Below are positions 1-9,083 of a DNA stretch of 64,000 bases, in pieces. This DNA comes from Vibrio sp. 99-70-13A1. GTDB taxonomy: Bacteria; Pseudomonadota; Gammaproteobacteria; Enterobacterales; Vibrionaceae. How positions within the stretch are numbered: position 1 is the first letter of the stretch; every line of letters begins with the position of its first letter. Both the position numbers and the translations under genes were made by a program. The stretch spans positions 1 to 64,000 of the forward strand of contig NZ_VTXD01000031.1 of assembly GCF_013114625.1 (NCBI RefSeq). Reading direction: 5' to 3'. The notes under the pieces were generated by a model. That model saw only the letters and a program-made list of their open reading frames with translations. It made no database searches and had not been told where the DNA came from.

Positions 1-104
1 TGCTAGATGCTAGATGCTAGATGCTAGATGCTAGATGCTAGATGCTAGATGCTAGATGCTAGATGCTAGATGCTAGATGCTAGATGCTAGATGCTAGATG
101 CTAG
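1..104. repeat. Tandem 7-bp repeat, unit TGCTAGA
   Basis: About 14 perfect direct copies of TGCTAGA fill the left edge, and the array probably continues outside the window. It ends 38 bp beyond the stop codon of the sensor kinase that follows on the minus strand, so it sits in a 3' intergenic position rather than at a promoter. The copies are identical, which suggests recent slippage. No gene is seen in it. Confidence 0.95.
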
Positions 105-141
105 CTAAGGCTTCCTTTTATAAACAAGAAAGGTACGAAGC

Positions 142-1497
142 TTAGTCTTTAAATTGATTCAGTATCAATGTAGCTTTTAAGCCGCCCATCGAGCTTTCAG
201 CTAGTTCGAGGCTACCACGGTAACTGTGCGCCATTTCATTCACGATATTCAAACCTAAACCCGTTCCAGGAGTGGTTTCATCGAGTCTCACACCTCGCTT
301 AATGACTTGTTCAAGTTGTTCTGGAGGTATGCCTGTTCCGTCATCTTCAATAATGAGTTCAATGTTGCCATTTTCAAGATCTGTTGAATGAACTCTGATA
401 ATACTGTTTGCCCACTTATAGGCATTTTCTAATAAGTTACCGACCATTTCGTCAAGATCGGTCTGATCAACAGTGACTTCCAGTTCAGAATCTAGTTCAT
501 TAATTAATGTGATGTCATTGGCGGCATACACCTTATCAAATGCCATTGAAATCGCGTCTATGCGTTCAGAAGGTGAAGACTTTACCGATAGGATATTCAT
601 GGCGCCTGCCATACGAGCACGGCCTAAATGGTAGTCGATATGATCTTGCAATTGATTGGCGGGCTGTGACAGTTTTTGTTGCTTTTCTTCAGGTAGTGCA
701 GCAATTTCATTTTTTAACACAGAAAGCGGTGTTTTTAAGGCATGTGACAAGTTTCCCGCATGGTTTCTGGCTCGTTCCAGTAATTCTTGATAATGGAAAA
801 GGAGGGCGTTTAGGTCGGAAACTAGTGGAGAAATTTCTTTAGGGTAATTACTGCTAAGTACTTGTTGCTCTCCTTTTCGAAGCATAGCAAGTTCGCGCTG
901 CATTTTATTTAAAGGTAAAAGAGACCAACTTACCTGTATTCCGATCAAAAGCAGTACGCCAATAAAGAGCAAACCTAAGATTATCCATACCTGACCCGTA
1001 AGTTTATGCAGTGTTGACTCAAGAGGATCTTCATCTAGACCGACAATTATAGTGACAGGGTCACTTAGTTCGGGTAGGTAAATGTTTTGTTCAACATAGA
1101 TCAGGCTTTCACCTTTTGCTCCCTTAATAATCTTACGGATAGGCTTGTCAGTGACAGATAGGTTTTTATCCCATAAAGATCGAGATCTAAGAGTTTGATC
1201 TTGTGTGGCTGCGCGCCAGTACACACCACTATAGGGTTGATAAAATCTTGGGTCAGAAAGACGTTCAAGCATGACTAACTGGTTGTTTTTATCGACTTCA
1301 ATATTGGCGGTTAATTCATCTAAGGTAAGATTCAGCTGCTGTTTAACATCATCAATCAGATAATCATTAACAAGCTTAGGTATACCGATACCTGCCGCTA
1401 AGATCATTGCCCCAAGCCAAAAAGCCGCTGCGAGAAGCAAGCGGCTTTTTAAGCTGATATTTTTTAAGTTTGGTTTACTGAGGGTGGCTTTCGGCAC
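142..1497 (-). CDS. PhoQ-like sensor histidine kinase
   Basis: Inner-membrane sensor kinase of 451 residues. A membrane helix lies at about residues 20-40, a periplasmic sensor at about 41-168, and a second helix at about 169-190. A HAMP-like linker follows, then the phosphoacceptor motif SHALKTP with His252, the N box (Asn354 and Asn358), DDGTGI at 385-390 and GTGLGL at 411-416. All catalytic motifs are intact. It is transcribed after the response regulator at 1609-2268 and surely phosphorylates it. The preceding PepSY protein is a likely periplasmic accessory. The signal is not shown by the sequence; kinases of this type respond to cations, antimicrobial peptides or envelope stress. The 111-bp gap after the regulator gene has no clear terminator. 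Confidence 0.93.
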   Translation of the reverse strand: MPKATLSKPNLKNISLKSRLLLAAAFWLGAMILAAGIGIPKLVNDYLIDDVKQQLNLTLDELTANIEVDKNNQLVMLERLSDPRFYQPYSGVYWRAATQDQTLRSRSLWDKNLSVTDKPIRKIIKGAKGESLIYVEQNIYLPELSDPVTIIVGLDEDPLESTLHKLTGQVWIILGLLFIGVLLLIGIQVSWSLLPLNKMQRELAMLRKGEQQVLSSNYPKEISPLVSDLNALLFHYQELLERARNHAGNLSHALKTPLSVLKNEIAALPEEKQQKLSQPANQLQDHIDYHLGRARMAGAMNILSVKSSPSERIDAISMAFDKVYAANDITLINELDSELEVTVDQTDLDEMVGNLLENAYKWANSIIRVHSTDLENGNIELIIEDDGTGIPPEQLEQVIKRGVRLDETTPGTGLGLNIVNEMAHSYRGSLELAESSMGGLKATLILNQFKD

Positions 1498-1608
1498 GAT
1501 GAATCCTCTTAATCAGCGCAGAAGATAGTGAGTTATTGAGACCAATGAGCGCAATGTATCTATACGCTCACAGGTAATATCAAAACGGAATTTTTAAGCT
1601 TATTACTT

Positions 1609-2268
1609 TTAATCAACGTTGAGTTGATAGCCAAGGCCACGAACGGTTTTAATCACCTTAGGTGCAATCTTTTTACGGATACGACCGATAAAAACTTCGA
1701 CGGTATTAGAGTCACGATCAAAATCTTGCTTATAGATATGCTCAACTAATTCAGTTCTCGAAATGACCTTGTCAGCGTTGTGCATAAAATAAGCAACCAC
1801 TTTATATTCTAAAGCCGTTAAGCTTACCGCCTGACCTTGCCATAATACTTTTGAACTTCTTGTATCTAAGCTTAAATCACCCATTTGAAGAATAGGGGAA
1901 GCGTTACCTGAAGCTCTGCGTAATTGCGCACGGATACGGGCAATCAGCTCAACCATTTCAAACGGTTTAGTCAGGTAGTCATCAGCACCAGCATTGAGAC
2001 CTTCAACACGTTGAGTCAAAGTGTCACGAGCACTTAAAATGACAACCGGGGTATTGATGTTTTCGTCTCGAATGCCTTTTAGTACAGTAAGGCCGTCAAG
2101 TTTTGGAAGACCGAGATCAAGAACAATCGCGTCCCACTCTTCAGAAGTCGCACGATAAAGTGCATCAATCCCATCTTGAGACAGTTCAGGTACCCAGTCA
2201 GCACCTTCCAGCGTTTTTATAATTTGTTGACCTAAACTTGGGTCGTCTTCAACTACTAAAATTTTCAT
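1609..2268 (-). CDS. OmpR/PhoP-family response regulator
   Basis: Cytoplasmic transcription factor of 219 residues. The receiver domain (1-115) carries the acidic pair Glu7/Asp8/Asp9, the phosphoacceptor Asp51 in VLDLGLP and Lys101 in LTKPFE. A winged-helix DNA-binding domain occupies about 125-219. It belongs to the same operon as the downstream histidine kinase and the upstream PepSY gene. Such PepSY-regulator-kinase units in Vibrio control envelope modification genes, but the targets cannot be read from this window. The start codon is ATG at 2268. Confidence 0.94.
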   Translation of the reverse strand: MKILVVEDDPSLGQQIIKTLEGADWVPELSQDGIDALYRATSEEWDAIVLDLGLPKLDGLTVLKGIRDENINTPVVILSARDTLTQRVEGLNAGADDYLTKPFEMVELIARIRAQLRRASGNASPILQMGDLSLDTRSSKVLWQGQAVSLTALEYKVVAYFMHNADKVISRTELVEHIYKQDFDRDSNTVEVFIGRIRKKIAPKVIKTVRGLGYQLNVD

Positions 2269-2323
2269 ATTCTTACCATTAATTATTGCTGATTGAGCTT
2301 TATTTTTATCGCTGATGGTTACG

Positions 2324-2716
2324 TTATTTTTTAATTACGTCTTGTAAATTTCGACCTTTGATTTCGAGCATTTCTAACGTTGTCGCGTTGTATTCGACTT
2401 TAATTACGTTATTGTCATGAACTAATTTGAGCTCATAAACCCATTCGTCATCATCTTCTTCTAGTTCAACTCGAATTACTCGCCCATTCAACTGAGATTC
2501 AATCGTTTCATAAAGCTCAGAAAAAGGTTTGATTAAGCCATCTTTGACGGCGTCATAGACTTCATCTTGATCTTCATCGAATTCAATTCGTGTACCTTCT
2601 TTATATACATCCTGTACGAGTTCATGACCATTATTATGATCTTTAGCCATTGCTAGGTTGGGAAACAGCAAAGCACAAAACAAAGATAGGGTCGCAATCA
2701 TTAGCTTACTTAACAT
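2324..2716 (-). CDS. Periplasmic PepSY-domain protein
   Basis: Protein of 130 residues. A Sec signal peptide covers about residues 1-24, with likely cleavage after the AMA of NLAMA. The rest is a single PepSY-like domain with alternating acidic stretches. It lies 55 bp upstream of the response regulator on the same strand. PepSY proteins beside two-component systems are thought to modulate the sensor kinase in the periplasm; that role here is inferred from position. The 73-bp gap after radD contains a TATACT-like -10 element near 2750, so the operon may have its own promoter. Confidence 0.85.
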   Translation of the reverse strand: MLSKLMIATLSLFCALLFPNLAMAKDHNNGHELVQDVYKEGTRIEFDEDQDEVYDAVKDGLIKPFSELYETIESQLNGRVIRVELEEDDDEWVYELKLVHDNNVIKVEYNATTLEMLEIKGRNLQDVIKK

Positions 2717-2789
2717 AGCTGATCCAAGGTTAGGTCGATATCCATTAGTATAAAAGAGCTAAGATGAATAGAAAGTGAATCTAGTCAGC

Positions 2790-4532
2790 TTAACGGTCTT
2801 GAAGCTCGTCTTCAAAAATTTTGTCTCGCATTTTCCAAAAACGTCCAGCTTTTCGTGCAATCACAAACTGGGGTGGGCGGAACCTGTGTTGGTTTGCAGC
2901 CACTTTACTTGGAGAAGACTCTTCAAAAGGTCGATGCCTGTCGGCTAAGTGTGGTCGAACGAATTGATCTTTGAAGTTCTGCTTTTGTTTTTTTGTTGTA
3001 AGTGACCAGAATTCATGAACTTGAGCTTGGTTTTCTCCTCGGTAGGTCACTTTGAGCTGCGACTTTCCTTTATCATCTTTGAAGACATTCAAATCCATCT
3101 CTAAGCATTCGAACACTAATGCGTCTTTTAGGTTTAATGCTTCTTTCAGCTTTTTATCAGGGTCGACTAAGGTTGCATCACATTCGTGACATATTCTTGC
3201 CGCGATGTCGTTATCGGCGCCACACTCATTGCAGTATTTGGCTCGAAATCGGTAGCCACAATGTTCACGTTCACCTGTATCTTCATCAGTAAAGTAACCT
3301 TGGCATTTTCGACCAAAGTGCTCTAACAAAAAGCCATTATTGTCTAGCTTTCCCCAGAAATTATTGTTGAAACCACATGCAGGGCAAGGGATGGTAATTA
3401 TCTCGCTGTCTGAATCTGGCTTAGGATCACCAACTTCAGGTTGATATAAGTCGTAGCTGTTGCCTGCATAATCGAGTACTAAACATTCTTTTTTACCTTC
3501 CGAGAGCCTCAAACCACGACCAACGATCTGTTGATATAAACTGATTGACTCTGTTGGTCGTAAAATGGCGATAAGGTCAACGTGTGGGGCATCAAATCCA
3601 GTGGTCAATACGGATACGTTCACCAGAAACTTGATTTTACGTTGCTTGAAATCATTGATGATCTGGTCACGTTCCAGTGTAGGTGTATCACCTATAACAA
3701 TCGAGGCTTCACCTTCAGGCAATAAACTCAGGATTTCTTGCGCATGTCGGACTGTGGCTGCAAATACCATAATGCCAAGTTTATCTTGAGCGAGGTGAAT
3801 GATTTGATCGACGATTTGAGGAGTAGCTCGTTTAGACTGCTCAATCACCATATCCAGTTCAGCTTCTTTATATCGCCCTGTACTTGCCGGTTTTAATTGA
3901 GAGAAGTCATAACTTAATACTGGTGCGTCAACCATGCGTGCAGGGGTAAGAAAGCCTTCATCGAGAAGATAGCGAATGGGTAATTCAAAAATGCAGTCTT
4001 TGAAGAAGCGAGGTTCTTCACTGCGCACTTGCCCACGAGTGTGGTACTGATAAATCCAACCCATTCCCAGTCTGTAAGGGGTGGCGGTTAACCCAAGCAC
4101 TTTGATTCCAGAATTATTTTCTCTTAAATGGCTGATGACTTTTTGGTAGCTACTGTCTTTTTCATCTGGCACGCGGTGACATTCATCAATAACAAGTAGT
4201 GAAAACTGGTTTGAAAATGAATCTAAATTTCGAACAACAGACTGAACAGAGGCAAAGACAACTTGTTGGTCAGTTTCTTTCCGACCAAGACCGGCTGAAA
4301 AAATAGACCCTTTTAAATCATACCCTTCATACTTTGCGTGATTTTGTTCAACCAATTCTTTTACGTGAGCAAGAATTAATACTCGCCCTTTGGCTAGGCG
4401 TGCAAGTTCAGCGATGACCAAGCTTTTTCCTGCACCTGTCGGTAAGACTAAAACAGCAGGCGTTTGGTGTTTTCGGAAGTAGTGAATAACCGATTTAACA
4501 GAGTCAGCTTGGTAAGGTCGAAGAGTGTACAT
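2790..4532 (-). CDS. radD: RadD-type DNA repair helicase
   Basis: Superfamily 2 helicase of 580 residues (E. coli RadD/YejH is about 586). It begins MYTLRPYQ, as the family does. Walker A LPTGAGKS is at about 30-37, DECHR at about 116-120, SATPYR-like motif III follows, and the motif VI block is QIVGRGLR. The C-terminal half has Cys pairs (CPACGF, CNECG, CHEC) that should bind zinc. RadD acts in double-strand break repair and RecA-dependent strand exchange. The reading frame extends upstream to 4589, but only with a TTG codon and no homology, so the ATG at 4532 is preferred. It diverges from rsuA, the same neighbour as in enterics. Confidence 0.93.
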   Translation of the reverse strand: MYTLRPYQADSVKSVIHYFRKHQTPAVLVLPTGAGKSLVIAELARLAKGRVLILAHVKELVEQNHAKYEGYDLKGSIFSAGLGRKETDQQVVFASVQSVVRNLDSFSNQFSLLVIDECHRVPDEKDSSYQKVISHLRENNSGIKVLGLTATPYRLGMGWIYQYHTRGQVRSEEPRFFKDCIFELPIRYLLDEGFLTPARMVDAPVLSYDFSQLKPASTGRYKEAELDMVIEQSKRATPQIVDQIIHLAQDKLGIMVFAATVRHAQEILSLLPEGEASIVIGDTPTLERDQIINDFKQRKIKFLVNVSVLTTGFDAPHVDLIAILRPTESISLYQQIVGRGLRLSEGKKECLVLDYAGNSYDLYQPEVGDPKPDSDSEIITIPCPACGFNNNFWGKLDNNGFLLEHFGRKCQGYFTDEDTGEREHCGYRFRAKYCNECGADNDIAARICHECDATLVDPDKKLKEALNLKDALVFECLEMDLNVFKDDKGKSQLKVTYRGENQAQVHEFWSLTTKKQKQNFKDQFVRPHLADRHRPFEESSPSKVAANQHRFRPPQFVIARKAGRFWKMRDKIFEDELQDR

Positions 4533-4641
4533 ACAGTATCTTGTAAGGTTGTTGGCAAGGCGATCAACAAATAATGTGAAATCGCTCAACTATTTCGGTA
4601 AAGGTGACTATAATACCTCACTTAAATCAGATGAGGTATTC

Positions 4642-5337
4642 ATGCGTTTAGATAAATTTTTGTGTGATGCACTAGGTGCAACCCGAAGAGAAGCAACAAA
4701 AACATTACACACCAAGACAGTGACGGTTAACGGCGTCATGGTGAAAAGTGGTGCAACTAAGATCACTGAAGAGTGTGTAGTAGAGTGGCAGGGTAACGAG
4801 CTACGAGTCCATGGCCCGCGTTACATCATGCTTTATAAACCAGAAGGTTTTGTGTGTTCACATGAAGATGGTTCAAACCAAACTGCATTTGAATTGCTCG
4901 ATGAAATCAAAATGGACAAATTGCATTTTGCTGGTCGACTTGATGTAGATACTACTGGTTTAGTTTTAATTACAGATGATGGTCAGTGGTCGCACCGTAT
5001 AACTTCACCTAAGCATAAATGTCAGAAGACATATCGTGTATGGTTGGTTGAGCCAGTTGAAGACGACTATGTTGAAAAATTCAAAGAGGGCATTCAGCTT
5101 AAAAGTGAAACAGGGTTAACACTGCCTGCTCACTTAGATGTTAGAGCTGAGAAAGAAGTCTTGCTGACAATCCATGAAGGTAAATACCACCAAGTAAAAC
5201 GTATGTTTGCGGCACTAGGTAACAAAGTGGAAGCATTACACCGTGAGAAAATTGGTGAGATTGAAATGGATGAAGAATTAGAGTTGGGTGAATATCGCTA
5301 CCTTACTCAAGAAGAAGTCGATTCTATCTGGAAGTAA
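4642..5337 (+). CDS. rsuA: 16S rRNA pseudouridine-516 synthase RsuA
   Basis: Protein of 231 residues, the same length as E. coli RsuA. An N-terminal S4 RNA-binding domain (about 1-60) begins MRLDKFLCDALG. The RluB/E/F-type catalytic domain has the active-site segment GRLDVDTTGL with the nucleophilic Asp. It isomerises U516 in the 16S rRNA of the small subunit. The frame runs open upstream, but the ATG at 4642 follows a GAGG ribosome-binding site at 4633-4636 and gives the exact family length. Confidence 0.96.
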   Translation: MRLDKFLCDALGATRREATKTLHTKTVTVNGVMVKSGATKITEECVVEWQGNELRVHGPRYIMLYKPEGFVCSHEDGSNQTAFELLDEIKMDKLHFAGRLDVDTTGLVLITDDGQWSHRITSPKHKCQKTYRVWLVEPVEDDYVEKFKEGIQLKSETGLTLPAHLDVRAEKEVLLTIHEGKYHQVKRMFAALGNKVEALHREKIGEIEMDEELELGEYRYLTQEEVDSIWK

Positions 5338-5514
5338 ATGGTTTAAGTCTAAACCTTTAACGCCAATGATTAGTTGGGTGAGCAATTGTAAGTTTGATGC
5401 GATCATCAGTTATATGCACTTACAAGTTAGATAACAGTGACTCCCCAACTTTTTTATCAAAGTTTTTAACTGAAAGAATCTTGTTTTATTAAAGATACCT
5501 CTTCGCCTTATCAA

Positions 5515-5545
5515 GCCGACCAAGGATAGCGTCGGCTCGTGTTAT
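5515..5545 (+). terminator. Possible weak terminator after rsuA
   Basis: GCCGAC at 5515-5520 pairs with GTCGGC at 5531-5536, followed by a modest T-rich stretch. It lies 178 bp past the rsuA stop in an otherwise empty gap before bcr. The tail is poor, so confidence is low. Confidence 0.35.
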
Positions 5546-5622
5546 TTGACTGGTACTAGGAAAGTCTCAGCCATTATGAATACCCGATACTCCATTGGGT
5601 TCTAGTATTTAGTCGGAGCTAT

Positions 5623-6837
5623 ATGCAAACATCGAATCAAAACGTTGCTTCTCAGCCTCAGCAGCCCCAATTAGGTTTGTTGCTATTCTTGATCTTAGGT
5701 GCCATTGGCGCACTGACTCCACTCGCCATTGACATGTATTTGCCTGCAATGCCAACGATTGCAAAAGATCTCGGTGTAACAGCAGGCGAAGTGCAAATAA
5801 CGTTAACCGCTTACACTGCTGGTTTTGCTCTTGGGCAATTGCTGCACGGACCTCTAGCCGATAGTTATGGTCGTAAACCTGTATTAGTCATCGGTGTTGT
5901 GTTGTTTGGCATTGCATCGGTGGTCAGTGCGACAACTCAAGGCATCGATGCTTTAACCTATGTGCGCGCTGCTCAAGGTTTTGCAGGTGCGGCTGCGGCG
6001 GTAATCATCCAAGCTGTTGTACGAGATATGTTCGATCGTGAAGATTTTGCGCGAACCATGTCATTCGTGACGCTAGTGATGACAGTTGCCCCATTGATTG
6101 CCCCAATGATTGGTGGCTATCTTGCTTTATGGTTCGGCTGGCGTTCTATTTTTTGGGTTCTGGCAATTTTTGCTGTGATTGTGATTGCCGCGGTTGTTTG
6201 GAAGATTCCTGAAACGTTACCTGTAGAAAATAGGCAGCCGTTGCGCTTTAAAACGACCATGCGTAATTATTTCCGTTTGTGTCGTAACCCTGTGGCGATG
6301 GGACTGATTTTTTCAGGTGCCTTTTCGTTTGCTGGTATGTTTGCATTCTTAACGGCCGGCTCGTTTGTTTATATTGATGTCTATGGAGTCAGACCGGATC
6401 TTTTCGGTTACCTATTTGGCTTAAATATCGTTGCAATGATTCTGATGACAAGCATCAACGGGCGTATCGTTAAAAAAGTAGGCTCACATGTCATGCTTAA
6501 GGCGAGCTTGACTATTCAGCTACTCGCGGGGTTAGGTCTATTTGCTGGCTGGTATTTAGATTTAGGCTTATGGGGAATTGTACCTTTCGTCATGTTATTC
6601 ATTGGTACGCTTTCGACGATAGGCAGTAACTCAATGGGGCTACTATTAAGCGGTTACCCAAATATGGCAGGTACAGCATCATCTTTGGCGGGTACATTAA
6701 GGTTTGGTACGGGTTCTGTTATTGGTGCGGTGGTTGCTATGTTACCAAGTGATAGTGCAGGCCCCATGGCTATTGTGATGGCGATATGTTCTATATTGTC
6801 AGCATTGTTATATTGGACATTAGGAAAGAAGGCATAA
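5623..6837 (+). CDS. bcr: Bcr/CflA-family MFS drug exporter
   Basis: Inner-membrane proton-coupled drug exporter of 404 residues with about 12 hydrophobic segments. The MFS motif A equivalent GPLADSYGRKP follows helix 2. The segment near helix 5 (APLIAPMIGGYL) fits motif C of drug/H+ antiporters. E. coli Bcr (396 residues) handles bicyclomycin, sulfonamides and dipeptides, and also sits beside rsuA and radD, which supports the name. The substrate is not shown by the sequence. The downstream DUF2913 gene starts on the last base of its stop codon. Confidence 0.9.
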   Translation: MQTSNQNVASQPQQPQLGLLLFLILGAIGALTPLAIDMYLPAMPTIAKDLGVTAGEVQITLTAYTAGFALGQLLHGPLADSYGRKPVLVIGVVLFGIASVVSATTQGIDALTYVRAAQGFAGAAAAVIIQAVVRDMFDREDFARTMSFVTLVMTVAPLIAPMIGGYLALWFGWRSIFWVLAIFAVIVIAAVVWKIPETLPVENRQPLRFKTTMRNYFRLCRNPVAMGLIFSGAFSFAGMFAFLTAGSFVYIDVYGVRPDLFGYLFGLNIVAMILMTSINGRIVKKVGSHVMLKASLTIQLLAGLGLFAGWYLDLGLWGIVPFVMLFIGTLSTIGSNSMGLLLSGYPNMAGTASSLAGTLRFGTGSVIGAVVAMLPSDSAGPMAIVMAICSILSALLYWTLGKKA

Positions 6838-7499
6838 TGTCGAACTATTATATTGAAATTCAAAGACTCGTGAACTCTGCACTAGGTGAACTAGCGGAGC
6901 TACACAAATCTAAAAAAGCGGTCGACGCACCCATTGCAAACAACCATTATTTGGTGCGTTGGGTAACGAAAGCCATGAAATCTCAAAGCTTTGATCGCAG
7001 TATCGTGGCTGATTTAACCCGCTGGCAAAAACAAGGGCGATCTAAAGGGAACAAAGCTGATTTAATGTTCACTTTTAAACGTATTTCTGCGTTTTATGCG
7101 CGATTCTTCCCAGTGGGTGAAGAACCGAAAGCGTTGAAAGACAGTGATGTTGAAGCCTTCATGGATAAGATGTATGAAAAAGGCTGGAGCGTTTCAAGCG
7201 AAGATGAATTAACAACAGGTGGAAAAATACAGTTTTTCACTGATGGTGACCATTCTTTCGCCTTATGCGCAAAGCAATGTGACGATTCATTTGATGGCGA
7301 AATCATGGCAAGACCAATGAATTGGTTTGTGCGAGGAAACCACCAAGAGTTTATTGAATCGGCTATGGAAGCTGGTTTTATGCTTCACAAAGTAACGGAT
7401 TATAAATCAGCGGTTAAATACCATGGTGAATATATTGTTTACCCTGAAAATCGCGGTAGTCAATTGGCAGAAATGCCTCTCAGTTTAACTGGGAATTAA
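6837..7499 (+). CDS. DUF2913-like protein, function unknown
   Basis: Soluble protein of 220 residues with no signal peptide or membrane segment. The sequence resembles the DUF2913 family of Vibrio and relatives (recalled, not searched). It is rich in Lys/Arg in the first half (WVTKAMKSQ, RWQKQGRSKGNK). The ATG overlaps the bcr stop codon by one base (TAATG) and an AAGG-type site precedes it, so it is translationally coupled to bcr. The frame extends upstream inside bcr, but that part is a shadow. No function is proposed. Confidence 0.75.
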   Translation: MSNYYIEIQRLVNSALGELAELHKSKKAVDAPIANNHYLVRWVTKAMKSQSFDRSIVADLTRWQKQGRSKGNKADLMFTFKRISAFYARFFPVGEEPKALKDSDVEAFMDKMYEKGWSVSSEDELTTGGKIQFFTDGDHSFALCAKQCDDSFDGEIMARPMNWFVRGNHQEFIESAMEAGFMLHKVTDYKSAVKYHGEYIVYPENRGSQLAEMPLSLTGN

Positions 7500-7511
7500 A
7501 TAAAAAATATA

Positions 7512-7542
7512 AAAGTGCCGTTCGTTTGAACGGCACTTTCAA
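7512..7542. terminator. Bidirectional terminator between convergent genes
   Basis: A perfect 12-bp stem (AAAGTGCCGTTC at 7512-7523 and its complement at 7528-7539) closes a GTTT loop. It lies between the DUF2913 gene (+) and the SDR gene (-) and can serve both. Confidence 0.85.
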
Positions 7543-7544
7543 GC

Positions 7545-8984
7545 TTAAATCTGTTTCTGAACGGCTTTGGCTTGTTTCTCTATAGCTTTTACCATGCCTT
7601 TAAAAATGAATAGGTGTGCTGGCATCATCGCGAACCAATACATTAAACCCATGAAACCTTTAGGGTGCCACCAAGCGGTAATCGTTAACTCTCGGTGTTC
7701 TCCTAGATCCGTAATGGCAAGCTCTAATCGACCGAGCCCTGGACCTTTCATTCCAAAAAAAAGCGAAAGAAAAGCGTTGTCTTCAAATCGAATGACTTTC
7801 CAAGAATCAATATAATCTCCAACCTTTAGATTAGGTCCTTCAGGGATTTGTCTTATCGGACGTCCGCCACCAAAAAATATATCTAACCATTCTCTAGTCC
7901 GCCATAAAGCGTTAGCAAAAAAGTAGCCTTGTTTTGGACTACCAATTTGCTGAGCGATCTTCCATAAGTTTTCTTGGGAGACTGAAGTTTTGATTGTCGC
8001 CCCTGTTTTTTTGGGATAATAACCAAATCCAGCCTGCCAACGAGAGAAAGCGGTCGTGTCAAACCCCCATACATTACTTTTAATGAAAGTCCCTTCGGCG
8101 TTGATGGCTTTCTCCACCATACTTTCAAAGCTGACTAATGGTTGTGGGTACTTCTCTTGTATTGCTGTGGAATTGGCAATGAAATCGTGCTCTAAGCCTG
8201 CTAATAAAGCTCTACCTATACTTGAAGGTACAGAAGTTACTACGCCTAACCAGTAAGACGCCATTTTAGGTGTGAGTAGGGAAGTTGACCACAAACGAAG
8301 GGGGCGCTTGGCTATTTTAGCGATATGTTTGAATTGATTTCGGTATGAGACAATATTGGGTCCTCCGACTTCAAAAGTTTGGTGTTTTGAAGGCGGGTCT
8401 TCAGCCAAGCACAGTAAATAATGGTTTAGATTTGCAAGTGCAATAGGGTTGGCTTTGGAATCTACCCACTTAGGTGCGATCATTATTGGTAAGTTGTAGA
8501 CAAAATCTCGCATTATTTCAAAAGCGGCAGAACCTGGTCCAATGATGACTCCAGCTCTTAACTCTGTGATTGGAACGTCTTTAGATCTCAGTACTTCACC
8601 TGTTTTTAAGCGAGCTTGTAAATGTTCAGATTGACCCGTTTGTGGTTGGAGAGAACTTAAATAAATGACATGTTTGTTTTTGGGACCCAACGCAGCAGCG
8701 AAGTTATTGGCTAATGTCAGTTCGTAATCAATAAAATCATGTCCTTCAGCCATGCCGTGAACAAGGAAAAAGATAAGATCAAAATCTGGGACTAAATCAT
8801 TTGTTGCAGCTTTGTTTTCCAGATCAAGATAGATAAGCTCTAGATTTTTATGTGGAGTGGTGCGAGCTTTTAGATAGTCGATATGCCGAGCTGCTGCCGT
8901 TACTTGATAACCTTGCTCAAGTAGCAATGGGAGCAGTTGCGAGCCGACATAACCTGAAGCCCCTAAAACAAGAACTTTCTTCAT
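7545..8984 (-). CDS. SDR-family epimerase/oxidoreductase with C-terminal DUF2867
   Basis: Protein of 479 residues. The N-terminal 300 residues form an atypical NAD(P)-binding Rossmann domain, starting MKKVLVLGASGYVGSQLLP with the glycine-rich GASGYVG. About residues 330-479 match the DUF2867 type, a START-like lipid-binding fold, and include hydrophobic stretches near the end (GLMYWFAMMPAHLFIFKGM). Relatives are annotated only as SDR family oxidoreductases, and the substrate is unknown. It diverges from the MATE exporter with about 100 bp between starts, which must hold both promoters. Confidence 0.82.
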   Translation of the reverse strand: MKKVLVLGASGYVGSQLLPLLLEQGYQVTAAARHIDYLKARTTPHKNLELIYLDLENKAATNDLVPDFDLIFFLVHGMAEGHDFIDYELTLANNFAAALGPKNKHVIYLSSLQPQTGQSEHLQARLKTGEVLRSKDVPITELRAGVIIGPGSAAFEIMRDFVYNLPIMIAPKWVDSKANPIALANLNHYLLCLAEDPPSKHQTFEVGGPNIVSYRNQFKHIAKIAKRPLRLWSTSLLTPKMASYWLGVVTSVPSSIGRALLAGLEHDFIANSTAIQEKYPQPLVSFESMVEKAINAEGTFIKSNVWGFDTTAFSRWQAGFGYYPKKTGATIKTSVSQENLWKIAQQIGSPKQGYFFANALWRTREWLDIFFGGGRPIRQIPEGPNLKVGDYIDSWKVIRFEDNAFLSLFFGMKGPGLGRLELAITDLGEHRELTITAWWHPKGFMGLMYWFAMMPAHLFIFKGMVKAIEKQAKAVQKQI

Positions 8985-9083
8985 ATTTGCCCCATTTAGT
9001 CATGTGGTTAAAAAGCATTCGTTGATATAATAGCTTGAAAATTTTCTTTTATCATCAATGTCTTCCGTTAGGGTGATGCGCTC

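Noticed and set aside
1..104. Short repeats as a CRISPR array
   Set aside because: Units of 6-8 bp follow one another with no spacers; no cas genes are present.
4533..4589. Longer N-terminus for RadD
   Set aside because: Would need a TTG start within the rsuA upstream region and adds residues absent from the family.
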